NCBI RefSeq assembly: GCF_040115645.1
Contig: NC_089554.1
Span: forward strand, 1,240,001-1,304,000
Length of the DNA: 64,000 bases
DNA from: Euwallacea fornicatus
Lineage: Eukaryota; Arthropoda; Insecta; Coleoptera; Curculionidae
Direction of reading: 5' to 3'
Program-made: the position numbers and the translations under genes
Shown: positions 1 through 10,692 of the stretch, piece after piece
Numbering within the stretch: the stretch's first letter is position 1
Layout: each line of letters begins with the position of its first letter
The notes under the pieces: generated by a model
What the model saw: the letters and a program-made list of their open reading frames with translations, nothing else
Told to the model about the DNA's origin: nothing
The model's database searches: none

Positions 1-790
1 GGACGATTTTAAAGAAGGCCCGCCGAAAAGCATACGATTTTCAACCTGTACAAAATTGAAATCCTCGCGATGCAGAAAGACGATTGCTATGCCATCAATG
101 GATTTTAAATCATTTGTAGTTAAACCCTGTAATTTTGAGAAATATCTTATGGACAGACGAAGCTATTTTTACCAGAAGGGGTTGAACTAATGTCCATAAT
201 TGCCATATTGAAACACACGAATACCCTCATTCAATCTGCAATCGAACTTTCCAACATGCATTCAAAGTTAACATTTAGTTAGGCGTAATTAGTGGTCATA
301 TCTATGAACATGTTTTTTTTTTCGTAGAGGGTAAACATGCAAGTTTTCTAGAAATGTTTTAATAGCAATTTGTATGAACCATTGAAACATATTTCACTGT
401 TTACACGATTAAACAATTTGATTTGACGAAATGGTGCTGCTTGTAATTTTCTACATAGAGTCAGGGAATATCTGAATCTTAATTGTGTGATAAGGCGCTT
501 AGGCAATTGTGAAAATTGCAGTTATGTTTCTACGGAAGTTCCAGCTTCTTGGCCAATCTGATCTCCAGACGTAAATCCTTTGGATTATTTCGTTTCAGGT
601 TATTTGAAAGGACACTTCTATACAGAAGGAATTAAAGACGTACCTTAATTAATTTCAAGAATAGAGGGGATCTGACCAAAATTGAGGAAGAGGAACCAAA
701 TAATATCAGCCGCTACTAATTCTTTGCGCAGAAGACGTAAAATGTGTATTCAGGAACGTGGCATTCATTTTGAGCACTTCTTATAATAAT
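1..790 (+). pseudogene. DD41D Tc1/mariner-type transposase remnant, 5' part outside window
   Basis: Transposase relic, broken by stops and frameshifts. In shifting plus-strand frames one reads, in order, a first catalytic block like WTDEAIFTRRG near 150-185, then FQHAFKVNI near 250, REYLNLN near 460, the third acidic block SPDVNPLDYF near 565-590, and a C-terminal tail RRRRKMCIQERGIHFEHFL ending at a double stop near 785. This order and the LDYF block match the insect DD41D ('rosa'-like) branch of the IS630-Tc1-mariner superfamily. No long ORF survives and no terminal repeat was found. The N-terminal domain lies left of the window. Confidence 0.75.
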
Positions 791-1869
791 TTATGTTTAT
801 TTGTTGTTAATTCTATTGGCAATAAATAATTTTTTAATTTATTAAGTCTCAATTGTGTTCATATGTTAGAAGTGATAAAACAACTATTAAATAGCGTGCA
901 TACAGATGTTTTTTTGTTTTTAATCAAAAAACGATACATCGGAGAAAAAAAAGTCAAGTAAATTTTTCTCTTCTAAATTGAATGGGCATTTCAAGAATAT
1001 TTTTTTATTTGAAAAAAACCATTGGCGTGCCGTTTGTTTTTTTAATAAATATCCCAAGTGGTGCCCGTCTGCACGCCACTGGTGGATCTAATGTTAATGT
1101 TTTAACGGCAAAATTTATATTATTAAGTACGCAAAGTTTGAGTAAACTTTCATTTTAATACCTGTAGAGGATTGAAAGCTATTAATAAATTTCAACGTTT
1201 TTAAGAAGACTGACACCTTATGTCTCAGTAACGAAACGTTTTTGTGAATGTAGTTTTAGTAAGTAAATCGTCATATTTTAATCACTTCTACATGCTTCTT
1301 AATTATTTCTGTTAAATTTTGGAACGCCCTGTTGAGTCAATAGCGCCTAATACTAACATTCGATTGAATTAAATAGGAAAAATTGAAATTGTATTTATGA
1401 CCTTTTTAGAACGTTACTATACTAGTGAATAGTTCTGAAAATTATAAATAATTACCTAATCTGAGTATTGTGGCCATTGATAGTTTCCATTGTTATTAAT
1501 TGCTATATTCCTTTCCCAATGTTTAGTCTTTCAAATATATCCATCAATGACACATGTCCAATCAACACGTGTTTTTCATTTCGGTGATAATAGTGCATTT
1601 ACTACCGTACACTTCAGAGTTGTTTCAGTTGACAAAAACATTGTTAAAATTCCATTTGTTAACTGACAAGTAGAATTTCACTAACAATATTGGTAGGAAG
1701 CCTTAAAGTTGTAATATATTTTGAAATAATTAAAAAATTTATATTTTTTCGATTTAAAAAACCGATGTCTAGCTGACGTGGTGAAATGAGCATGCAATAG
1801 TCAAAATAGCGATTCAAATTAGGTTTGTAAAATTACCGATGGCCACATTAGATGCTGATTAAACTAGTA
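791..1869. other. AT-rich spacer, no gene seen
   Basis: No open frame with recognisable protein similarity. The first 300 bases probably include 3' flank of the preceding transposon. Confidence 0.4.
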
Positions 1870-2099
1870 TGCTCCCCAACGAAATTATAGGCCATCACAA
1901 TTTTTTACGATAATTGGTAATTTTGGTAAACAAGATTTTTAAAAATTATTTTAGATTTTACAACATTGCAAATAATAAACAAAAACTTTATTGACTACAC
2001 AACTTTATTTCTGATTCGAATATGAAAATAAAATAAAATTCCAAGACGACGTAAACATAGTCCAACCTTTCTTTATCTGCTGATTACCTCCATAGTTTT

Positions 2100-3076
2100 T
2101 CTATTTGATAGTGTGTTGTCTCCTATTGTTTTCTAAGACTTCCACGAATCGGTTTGAAAGTGATTTAAAAAGTTATTTTTATGTATTTTTGTTGAATATT
2201 AGTCCATTTTCTATGATGTAAGTATTAAGTTTCTCTATGGAGTTGACCTGTATTAATTACTTGTGCATAAACTGCTCGAGAAAGTTCTCCCAACAATTCT
2301 TAATAATGTTAAGATCTGATGATCGGGGTATCTAGGATAAAGCTGAAATATATTTGGCTTCAAAACATTTTTTTTCGATTTGTGCTGTGTGAACAGGTGA
2401 ATTGTCTTGCTGAAGAGTGAGTCTCTCTCTTGTTAGCGCTTCTCCTCTTTCACGGATTGGTTCTTGCTGATTAACTTCTATATATTATAATTTTTTTGCG
2501 TTCGTTTTTAACGAACAAAATAGTAATTCAGCCCTTCCATTGTACCCTATCCCAGCCTAAACTATAATGCCTCCTTCCCCTAGTTGACGTTTGCGTCAAA
2601 ATATTTTTCTCTTATGTAAATCATGAAAATAATATTGATATCCACCAGGATCATTCAAATTGAAACGTTTTTTATCTTCTGAAAATAACTGTGTCCATTT
2701 CTTTTTTCATATATTCAATTGCAAATTACTTCCTGTTGGCTTTAGAGCTTTTGGAATAGAAGGTTTTGTCTTCAGTTTAAATTTTTGGCTTTTTCCAAAA
2801 TGCATTGGACATTTCCGGTGTTTGTACTCCAGTTCGTTCATAAATTTCTCTTGCGGAGTCAGATGCTTGGCGTAGAATTGCTCTGCGTTCGTGGAGAGTT
2901 GTCGCCATGGGCCTGCCTGTGCACTTCTTTCGGCCATAAGCATAACTTAGCTTAATAACATTTTCATTATAACATAACTACTTCCATTTAAAATTCGAAT
3001 AATTTTTGAAATTGTTCAATTTTTTCGTATAATGTTTTAATAATTCATTATTCGACAACAATTTTGCTCTTTTCAT
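2100..3076 (-). pseudogene. Tc3-like transposase, decayed (catalytic Glu replaced)
   Basis: DDE transposase of the Tc3 group, which would cut and paste the surrounding element. Minus-strand reading starts at ATG 3076 (MKRAKLLSNNELLKHYTKKL, helix-turn-helix region), then YGRKKCTGRP near 2930, a first catalytic block FSEDKKRFNLNDPGGYQYYF near 2665-2610, the second LQQDNSPVHTA near 2405, and the third block near 2310. The third block reads SSDLNIIKNCW with 34 residues after the second Asp. The expected catalytic Glu is Lys here (DD34K), and an in-frame stop precedes it. Several frameshifts are present. The family is clear and the gene is dead. Confidence 0.78.
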
Positions 3077-3727
3077 TGTTTAATTAAATTTAATTGCATT
3101 AAATAATAACAAATGATATTTAGTATTTCAAAACTAAATTATTACTGCGTTTTGAACAAGACTAAGATTAAAAACCGAGCATGCCCTATGTTTTTGTCGC
3201 ATTGGAATTGTATTTTATGGACAAATATATATATTTTTATTTGCTTATATATTATATATAAGTAAATAAATAATCTTTATTTCCTCAAGGAAACAGGCTA
3301 TTGACCATTGTTTGGTCTTTCTGCCCATGTTACATTTCACTATTTAGTGCTTCATATTATGTAACAGAGATAGTAACTTCTAGATACATTACAGTTGTGG
3401 GTTGTAACGCTCTAGCAGGGTGTTGTTGGGAAATTGAAACCGTGATTGCCTTTCTGTCTTGTCAGGCACAATGGGGTTAATATTGTCGAATTGTCAGGGT
3501 TGTTTTTCCATTTCATTGTATGTCTAGACTTCTTTGTGTTATTCTTGTCATGTTTGTGCGTTGGTATAATAGTTGATTGGATGGATTGTGTAAGGAATTA
3601 TGGGGGCGTCGTATTTTAGAAATTAATCTGAGCACGATTTGTTCTGTTGTTTGTATGTGCCGGTTTGTTTTTTCTGTGGTGTTTGTTTTTATTATGTGTC
3701 CGTAATCTAGTAGTGATTTGCAGATGG

Positions 3728-4376
3728 TGTTAGGGACTCTAAGTTATTGGTTTTTTTGTTTCTATTTATTTTTTTATTGTTGTTAATGTTAGGTTTATTG
3801 TATACTGTCATTTACTCCCTTAAGTTACGCCTATGTACTGCGATACTTATTCGGAGAATACCATCTGGGTGCCAGACCACATGGCTCATCAGGCCAAAGC
3901 TAAGGATACGCTTTGGTTGGGGAATGTGCTACTAGTCGAAGAAGCTTTCTCTATAGGGACTATTGCTTTGATGGTCAATTTGTTGGACCCGCAATATTCC
4001 CAGAAAAGCAACTAGTATAGATATTCCCCAGATGGCCACGAGTTATGGGATTCGTTGTAGCCATAGCTTATAATGGTTCTTGGTGGTGGTGCGCCCCTGG
4101 TTGGAATTCTTCGGGGTTAGTACTAAAGGGATAATCGGAGCAATTTTCTCTCTCTTTTTCTGCTCTTCCTGTGGTCTTGTCGGGGAAAGCTACGTCGGTG
4201 ACGGGATGTGATCCGCATCATATCGTGTAACTCGCCCAATAAGCATTCTCCCTCTTCTTTACTTAGACCGAGATTCTTACATTCTTTTGAGATAAGTGCA
4301 TAGTTAATACAGTCCATTTTTACATAAAACAAATTGTCTTTGTCGTGTTTCATTTATCGAAGGAACACCCTTAACA
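3728..4376. repeat. Solo LTR, copy 1, inside the non-LTR element
   Basis: A 649-bp block starting TGTTAGGG and ending CCTTAACA (TG...CA ends with short inverted tips) interrupts the reverse transcriptase reading frame. It is flanked by the perfect 5-bp direct repeat GATGG (3723-3727 and 4377-4381). Removing the block and one repeat restores IYKSICKSLLDYGHI across the junction. It aligns along its whole length with 10693-11308. The size, TG/CA tips and 5-bp duplication fit a solo LTR of a Gypsy-like retroelement left by LTR-LTR recombination. No internal region is seen. Transcription orientation is undetermined. Confidence 0.85.
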
Positions 4377-4495
4377 GATGGATTTGTATATTTTGGTAGC
4401 TATCTCAGCGATGATTCCTTCGTCTTTGTACGTTAATCACCCAAAGTGTTTAGTTATTTTTTTAAATTTTTGTCCTCATGTTTTGTGAATTTCAG

Positions 4496-5180
4496 TTAGT
4501 AATCGATTATCATACCTAGATATTTAATATATTTTGTTGATTTAGTTGTTTGGCCGTCTGCACTTATTGTTGGTGAATCGGCTTTAATTCTATGATTCAG
4601 TAATAGATGTTGATTTTTTGTTGGGTTAGGTGTTAGTCTCCATTTATAGAACCATGTCATTGTAGTGTTCGTTAAAGTCTGCAGCTTTTTCACTGCTCTT
4701 TCTATAGTTTTGTCATGTACAATGAGTGCGGTGTCATCTGCGTATTGTAATATGTATGCATCTTTTTCCATTTGGTTCTGGTTCTGTAGGTTGTGATGGT
4801 AAATGTCGTGGCAGAACACATTATAGAGTAAAGGTGACAGTGGTGATCCCTTTGGAAATCTTTGAGTAGGTGAGAATAGGTGTGATAGTGTATTGTTAAT
4901 TCGTACTTCTAGTTGTCTGTTTTCGAGTAGGTTTTTTATTGTGAAGAGTAGATGTGTTGACGTCTGCAGATGGTGAAGCTTGTATAAAAGTCCTTTATGC
5001 CAGACACTTTCGAATGCTTTGTTTATATTCATAAATAGGCTGGCTGATGTCTTGTTTATATGTTGTTAGTCGGTATGAACAATGGATGAATGGTTGAGCA
5101 TTTTGATTTGAAGCCGAATTGGTAGGCTGGTATATTTTGTCTGATCTGTTCTTGGAGTCTGTTCTTGAAAATGTATTCAA
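4496..5180 (-). pseudogene. Reverse transcriptase (RVT_1) of jockey-clade element, fragment
   Basis: Reverse transcriptase that would copy element RNA at a nicked target. A 178-residue open frame (5032-4496) holds the core in order: INKAFESVWHKGLLYKL (an Asp-to-Asn change in the usual D-x-x-KAF motif A), FPKGSPLSPLLYNVFCHDIY (template grip), ADDTALIVHD (motif C, both catalytic Asp present), and TKSTKYIKYLGMIIDY. Another frame (5180-4995) carries the upstream fingers region, including a QNIPAYQFGF-like block, so there is a frameshift near 5030. The motif A change and frameshifts mean it is inactive. Clade assignment rests on motif wording, not on a tree. Confidence 0.82.
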
Positions 5181-6138
5181 ATACTTTGCTTATCACTGGT
5201 AGTAGCGTTATGGATTTGTAATTCTGTGTTTATGTATTGCCTAATCCAGTTTTTGGAATGGATATGATAATGCCCTTCTTCCAGCTGTTGGAGATCTTGA
5301 TGTTCCTTAGGTAGTTGTTCATTAAATTATTATTACGTGTGTTTCTACTGTTAGGTTTTTTAAAATTTAGCTTTTAATGTTATCATGTCCTAGTGCTATG
5401 TAATTTGTTTGTGTAAGCATCTCTCATATTCACTTTCTGTCATTGGGGATGGGTTGTTGTTACTGTTGCATTTGAAAAAATTATCATATCATTCATTTAC
5501 CCTCTAAAAGTTTTCTTGGTTGAACTTGGAGTTCGTCGGAGCGCTGAAGGTTCTTTGAAAATGCTTAACAAAGACATCAGCTTTGTCTTTGTTTGTGTGT
5601 AATTCTTTGTCATTTTCTATTATTGTTACGATAGGGTCTATTTTTTTGTATATTAACAGTTTTTAAATTTTTTTTTAGAAGAATTTTCCTCTGTCTTTTT
5701 CAATTTTTTGACATTTATCAATCCACTTCTTCTGTCGGTACTGTTGAATCATTTTTTAAATATTTTTATTAAGAATGGTCATTGTACTTTTCGTATTTTG
5801 GTTTTGTGCTTGTGTATAGAGTCTGTATAGGTTCCTTTTGTGTTCGATTAGTCTCAGTATAAACTTTGGTAGTGTGTGGTTAAATTTCTTTTATAGGCGT
5901 GTGTTCCTCTCTTATTTATGACATTTCTTTTTGTATTTTTTCTAGTGATATGTTCCGTTGTTGTCATTTTGTGTTATAGTCGTATTTGAACCAGAAATAA
6001 ATTTATGTTATCAAAAAGTTAGTTTCTTTTTATTATTTGTGATATTATGAAACCGAAAATAATTTTTAAAACTCTTGTGTAATAGAATTAACAATCGTCG
6101 TTAGAAATTGGGGTGGCCTATAATTTGGTCAGGGAGTG

Positions 6139-6909
6139 TATTTTCCTCACATATGAACATTCTCCGTATTGTCAAATTAACAGGGGCTACAATAGCTTGG
6201 TTGATAATCATCATTCTGCCTCCTATAAACATTTAGCGAATTTAAATGGATCGGTGGATGAAAACTAAAAAAGGAAAACATATAAGACTCTTCCTTTTAT
6301 GTCAAATTTTAAATAAAGGACTAATACACACGTATATTTTTGTCTCCAATTTAAACACTACAATATTTCTGAAGTTTCTCGAATATATGAAATATTTGTT
6401 CGTAAATCACATATTTATTTATCGACTTTAACTAAAATCGGATTCTACGGTTTAAGCCTCAGTTTGTTTCAGCTTGACCTATAAAACTTGCTTATTTTTT
6501 CTGGTTTTAAGGGTGTGTGCTATTATTCAAGCTAGAGTATTAGAAAGAAACGTGCAAAATATTGAAATTTTTAACCTTAAGAAACGTCGTCCAAACTTGC
6601 ACTCCAGTTCGCCATGTTCCTCTAAATCCCTGATAAAAAAAATAACTATAATAGCATGAAAACCTAAGGCAAAAAATTCTGAGCATACTAAATACTATTT
6701 GATCACCTATAGAGATATACAGACATTTTCAATGACTGAAATATCAATAGACTATACCTAACTTTATCAATAGCATACTTTCCACATAAATGATGAAATA
6801 AGACCCAATAATTGGCTATTGTTTAATTTTTAACGAAAATTAGCTTCAAGATACAGTTGTCAGTACTTTGACATATTGGCCTTAATCCATCTTAAAAACA
6901 GCAACTTAC
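6139..6909. other. AT-rich spacer or intron downstream of the minus-strand gene
   Basis: No coding exon recognised. Because exon B (7158-6910) ends in a strong donor (GTAAGT at 6909-6904), at least part of this stretch is probably intron of that gene. The next exon was not found and could lie beyond the Tc3-like element or outside the window. Confidence 0.4.
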
Positions 6910-7158
6910 TCTAGGCCGTGTTCAGAGAAGGCCTCACTGATATCCGAATCGCTTCTGGGTAGTACCAACCTAGGCAAAATGGTGGCCTTTTTCCTTCGCG
7001 TTTTCAAGGTAGTTTGCTGAGTCAAACTCATAAATTCCGGAGTCCTGTGAGGAGAGTGGGGAGACAATATTGTTAGTCTCCGTTCTCCAGGACTGAGGCT
7101 CAAATATCCCGCAGGGGGTGGCAGGCTGAGGTGCTGGGGAACTCGCATTCTCCCCGAC
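6910..7158 (-). CDS. Exon B of the same unrecognised host protein
   Basis: Acceptor TTTATATAG precedes 7158. The first base completes the Trp codon split from exon A (TG|G), and the frame continues as SGRMRVPQHLSLPPPAGYL, then SPGERRLTILSPHSPHRTPEF, a basic stretch LKTRRKKATILPRLVLP, and RSDSDISEAFSEHGLE. The exon is 249 bases, ends CTAGA|GTAAGT in phase 2, and needs a further exon. The intron between A and B is 527 bp (7685-7159) and GT-AG. The in-frame join of two open exons with consensus splice sites is the main evidence for a real gene. The protein looks disordered, with a possible phosphorylated or docking segment (RSDSDIS). Function unknown. Confidence 0.7.
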
Positions 7159-7685
7159 CTATATAAAAGATAATAAATTATGTGTGGTGTTGTAAGCGAC
7201 TAAGAAAGAAATTCATAGAAGTCCCAAAACCGATTAGAGATGTGAAGTTGCTCAATTTGAAGGCAAACCAAATGATGGATCAACATTTTCGCAGTTTTCA
7301 TTACTTTCATACAAGCAACTGCGCATCTCTTACCGTTATGAAGATCTTGATTCAAATATGGATGATTTTATAGAGATGTGTAAAGGTAATAACTTCTTTA
7401 ACAGGCATATAAAAAATTTGAAAAATTGCGTTAACGCATATAAAAAAAAAGGATCATTAACAGTCAAATTAGATTTCGACCAAAAAAGGTCTTAAGGAAG
7501 ATATCAAAAGTATCCCTATACAGCAAAATTAAACTTTTATTAATTTGGCGGAAAAGTAAATTAAATTACACGGAAAAAATTCACTTAAAAAGCGAAGTTA
7601 ATTACTGTCGCCTTTACCACTCGGTGAAATGAAAATGTATTATCATTCTATAAAAATAATTTTTAAAATGTAAAATAGAACTCAC

Positions 7686-8397
7686 CACAATCCCCTTTTT
7701 TTCTCAGCAGTAATTTCAGCCGATGTACTTAAAGACAACATCGCCCCTTCTCCACTCACTGCATGCCGCTTGAGCACCATCTCTCTATCGATACTCTCCA
7801 AACTTTTGGCCTCAGTTGACTCAGAAAAACCCTTCCTCATATCCCCACTCAGAAAGCTCCTAGAGGCCGTTTTAAGACTTTCCATGCTCCTCGCCGTTTC
7901 AGTTCTCTGACCCGCAGTTAGGAATTGACCCTTAACTGGAAGATCGTATTCTTCCTGACTAGAGCTAGAGTGGGGAGTGGTTAGTCTGGAGTACCTAGGG
8001 CTGACACGAAGGCTGTCCGATTCAGATTCCAAAGAGTCCGCGCTGGCTTGTTGTGTCACAATTTGACATTGAGGTAGAGAACCGGAGCTGAGTTCAGAAG
8101 AAACAGTAGCTGTTTGGTTAGATGTAGTTGCTTGTTGGAAAGTTGCTTTAGCCAGTAAGCCGAAAACCACAATTGTAGTAGTGGTTTCTTCAGTTTCTTC
8201 TGAAGAAGTCGTTCTGGACACGTCTTGCTGAATCAATGTGACTGTGGAGGAAGTTTTGCGAAGGTTTTGATCGCATGTTGGCTCAGTGGTGGTCTCATCA
8301 TCTTCTTCTTCCATTTTAGGTATCTTCTTCCGTGAGTAAATTGTGGTGAATATCAGGAAAGCCGTTGCATTGGACGTTGGACGGATGATGTGTGAGT
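7686..8397 (-). CDS. Exon A of an unrecognised Ser/Thr-rich host protein
   Basis: I do not recognise this protein. The exon is open on the minus strand. Its 5' edge follows TTTTCGTTCTAG (acceptor, exon from 8397), and its 3' edge is TTGTG|GTGAGT (donor at 7685). Translation may start at ATG 8314 (context AAAATGG), giving MEEEDDETTTEPTCDQ and about 209 residues. The frame is also open back to 8397 and would add DSHIIRPTSN plus a short hydrophobic stretch ATAFLIFTTIYSRKK, so it could instead be an internal exon. The product is acidic and Thr-rich at first, then Ser-rich (DSLESESDSLRVSPRYS, TPHSSSSQEEYDLPVKG), with no folded domain visible. Such sequence is typical of disordered regions. Splices in phase 2 to exon B. 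Its codon-like composition and GC content stand out from the AT-rich surroundings. Confidence 0.7.
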
Positions 8398-9441
8398 CTA
8401 GAACGAAAACAACTTTAGTGCTTTATTTCTCCTTAAAGTGGAGCGATTTCCAACGCGTATGAAACTTATATAATTAATTGGCATTGTTTCTAGAAGACAA
8501 GAAATGGGAGCTAACAACTGACAAAATATCCGGATTCAAGGTTGCTGTACCGTGCATTTTACGGGCAGATGGTTTCATTAGGCAGGATCATCATATTATG
8601 GCCAAAATTTAGATAATTATGACAAACATTTTTAACATTAAGGAAAATATATAGATTAGTATTGACTTTTAATAATACAAGGCTAAATGTTGGAGCACCG
8701 CAAATTGATCAAAGCTTACACCGTAGGGTATTAAACAGCATACTGCGTTGCTCCCCGAGAGACAATTAGATTATTTGATAATTAGCGACTAATGCGTGCA
8801 ATTTCTCAGATTTAAATGAACTAGCAATTATATCGTACATGTAAGATTTTATTTAATTTACAGGCTATAAAGAAATGAAGAAAGGTGAATAATAACTAAG
8901 ATTATTCCTGGATTATTCCTGTATACCAAGGAATGGTGCATGTATCGCAATTTCCATAAATTCTTTTCATACATATGCAAATAGATTTGAAAATTTTAAA
9001 AATATATGGAGTATATAAATTAAAGAGTTTAGTTCTCAACCCTTAAACGAGTATGTTGGGCGCCCCAGACATGCATGAGTTATAAGACACGCAAACATAA
9101 GATATCCGGTGAATATCACTTGGAGACCGAATGCCGTTAATCAATTGAATTTAAACCAAATGTAATCAAACGTTAGTTTCTTACCAAAAAGACAAAGAAT
9201 TTGAGCTCTAAAAATGTTTTAATGGCGTATTTTCCAGGACAACGCAGACAGAAGAAATAATAAATATTCTTTTAAACGTTTTATGTTGTGGGAAATGTAT
9301 AATTTGTTCAGAACAATGGAAGAAATTAATTAATGTTGACAAGAAAATGAGGGTACGAAATGTAGGCGGGAAGTAGACGTTTGTAATATGACATTTTTCC
9401 ACTTATAATGAGGTTAGTAACGTTAGCATTATATGCATATA
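8398..9441. other. AT-rich spacer or upstream intron, no gene seen
   Basis: Lies upstream of exon A on the minus strand. It is either intron or 5' flank of that gene. No convincing further exon or transposon end was found. Confidence 0.35.
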
Positions 9442-10063
9442 CAGGGTGAGTCGGGAGGATCGTGCCAAACTTCAGGAGCGTGTTGTACATGAAAAATAAA
9501 TGTAAAAAAACTCAAATGTTGTCATCCGATTTTCGTTTGTTTACAAGTTATAGCGTAAGTAAAATTAAAACAAAATTTAAAAAATTTATAAATTTCATAA
9601 GAAATTCCATAACTGAAAGTTTGGATATCATAGTAAATGTTTAAAAATATTTCCATTAACTTCTAAACATTTTCGGCTTCGTCTATGAAGAGCATTCGTT
9701 GCGCTCCTGATTGTTTCATGTCTTTCTTTAATAGCAGCTGCAGCATTTCTAATGCGTTGAATTAGTGCATCTTGAGTGTCCACTTTTACTCTGTACACTT
9801 CAGTTTTAAACCAACCCCACAAACAATAGTCTAGTGGTGTGAGGTCTGGAGACCTTGAAGGCCAACTAATAGGGCCACCACGACCAATCCAACGTCCAGG
9901 AAACGTTTCGTCTAAATGTTGCTTAACCTTTATGTTTTAATTTTATTTACGCTATAACTTGTAAACAAACGAAAATCGGACAACAACATTTGAGTTTTTT
10001 TACATTTATTTTTCATGTACAACACGCTCCTGAAGTTTGGCACGATCCCCACGACTCACCCTG
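9442..10063 (-). mobile_element. 622-bp DD41D deletion derivative, C-terminal class
   Basis: Starts CAGGGTGAGTCGGGAGGATC after TA and ends with the inverted copy before TA. The terminal repeats are about 132 bp (9442-9573 and 9932-10063), with about five differences by eye, so this copy is fairly young. The interior is essentially only the last third of a transposase gene (9930-9628, minus strand). Its right end touches the left end of the next element with only TATA between. Confidence 0.88.
9628..9930 (-). pseudogene. C-terminal fragment of DD41D transposase (open, about 100 codons)
   Basis: Open minus-strand frame from about 9930 to the stop at 9628. It reads VKQHLDETFPGRWIGRGGPI, then WPSRSPDLTPLDYCLWGWFK with the third catalytic Asp in PLDY, then a helical tail RIRNAAAAIKERHETIRSA ending RRSRKCLEVNGNIFKHLL. 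This is the canonical C-terminal end of this transposase family. The first and second catalytic blocks are deleted, so it cannot catalyse transposition. An internal Met at 9822 could start a 64-residue peptide. No frameshift is present in the retained part, which is unusual beside the other relics here. Confidence 0.82.
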
Positions 10064-10379
10064 TATACACCGTGTACGAAAAAAGTCCGGTAACCCTGAA
10101 ATATCTCGAAAAACATTCAATTTATTAAAAAATACTTGAAGGAAAAATTGAAGAAGTTTAAAAATTCTTCCGTTCTGCGGTATTCAGAAATATACAAGGA
10201 GCGTCACAAAATAGCAGTTAATTGAAATTATGTTTTTTCTTATGAAATGACAAATTTTTATAAAATTTTCTTATTCAACCTGGTGTTCTAAACACACTTC
10301 ATGTAACGCATCTTATGGTTAACTCTAGCGATTTAAGAGTTATTGTAGAAATAAAGAAAAAAATTAATTATTCTTATAT

Positions 10380-10680
10380 AAATAAATTTATTGGTATTGA
10401 AAAAAGTGCTCAAAATGTGCCCGTAAACTGCTTGACAATGAGCAAAATTTTAATAACAATTTTCAATAACCTGTTCCAACATTTTTACAGTAACGAGATT
10501 GCACTTGTCAGTAATGCTTCTCCTTAGCTCATTTAAATGTGCCGGTTTTGTGACATGCACCTTACATTTTAAGCGGCCGACCATAGAAAATAGTCAAGGG
10601 ACGTCAAGCCCAATGATCTAGGGGGGTAACCCATTTCGCCTTCACGTCCTAACAGAATATAACTCATAATAAGCAAGCTG
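10380..10680 (-). pseudogene. C-terminal DD41D transposase fragment
   Basis: Minus-strand reading in shifting frames gives GREGEMGYPPRSLGLTSLDY (10660-10605, third acidic residue kept in SLDYFLW), then CMSQNR/VTKPAHLNELRRSITDKCNLV near 10560-10490, VKMLEQVIENC, a stop, and NFAHCQAVYGHILSTFF ending near 10395. Recognisable as the tail of a DD41D-type transposase of a lineage different from the 9.6 kb fragment. The beginning of the gene (MANSSDSAANAG, from about 11483) lies in the right terminal repeat, and the middle is missing. Confidence 0.7.
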
Positions 10681-10692
10681 ATCATTAGAGAG

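Larger units (their letters stand above)
3255..5966 (-). mobile_element. Jockey-clade non-LTR retrotransposon, 5'-truncated
   Basis: Minus-strand non-LTR element inserted in the Tc3-like transposon, between its right terminal repeat and its transposase. It begins in the linker before reverse transcriptase and ends near 3255 in an AT-rich tail (AATAAAGATTATTTATTTA). Recognisable blocks: a pre-RT linker (about 5900-5190), the RT core (5180-4496), thumb/C-terminal sequence (IATKIYKSIC, near 4400), and after the solo LTR the C-terminal block KSLLDYGHI...HNPSNQLLYQRTN (3725-3530). The endonuclease is absent, consistent with the 5' truncation common in these elements. I could not fix the target-site duplication. 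Confidence 0.75.
1870..6138 (-). mobile_element. Tc3-like DNA transposon carrying nested insertions
   Basis: The left end (TA then TGCTCCCCAACGAAATTATA, from 1870) and the inverted right end (CACTCCCTGACCAAATTATA, ending 6138) form terminal repeats alignable for about 150 bases (1870-2021 and about 5967-6138). Both ends sit next to TA, the target of this superfamily. The transposase runs on the minus strand (3076 to about 2100). The region 3255-5966 is a later non-LTR insertion. Removing it leaves roughly 1.55 kb, the usual size of a Tc1/Tc3 element. Old and inactive. Confidence 0.8.

Noticed and set aside
4123..4353. 76-codon frame (KEEGECLLGELHDMMRITSRHR) as a gene
   Set aside because: It lies inside the solo LTR, and the second LTR copy does not keep the frame open.
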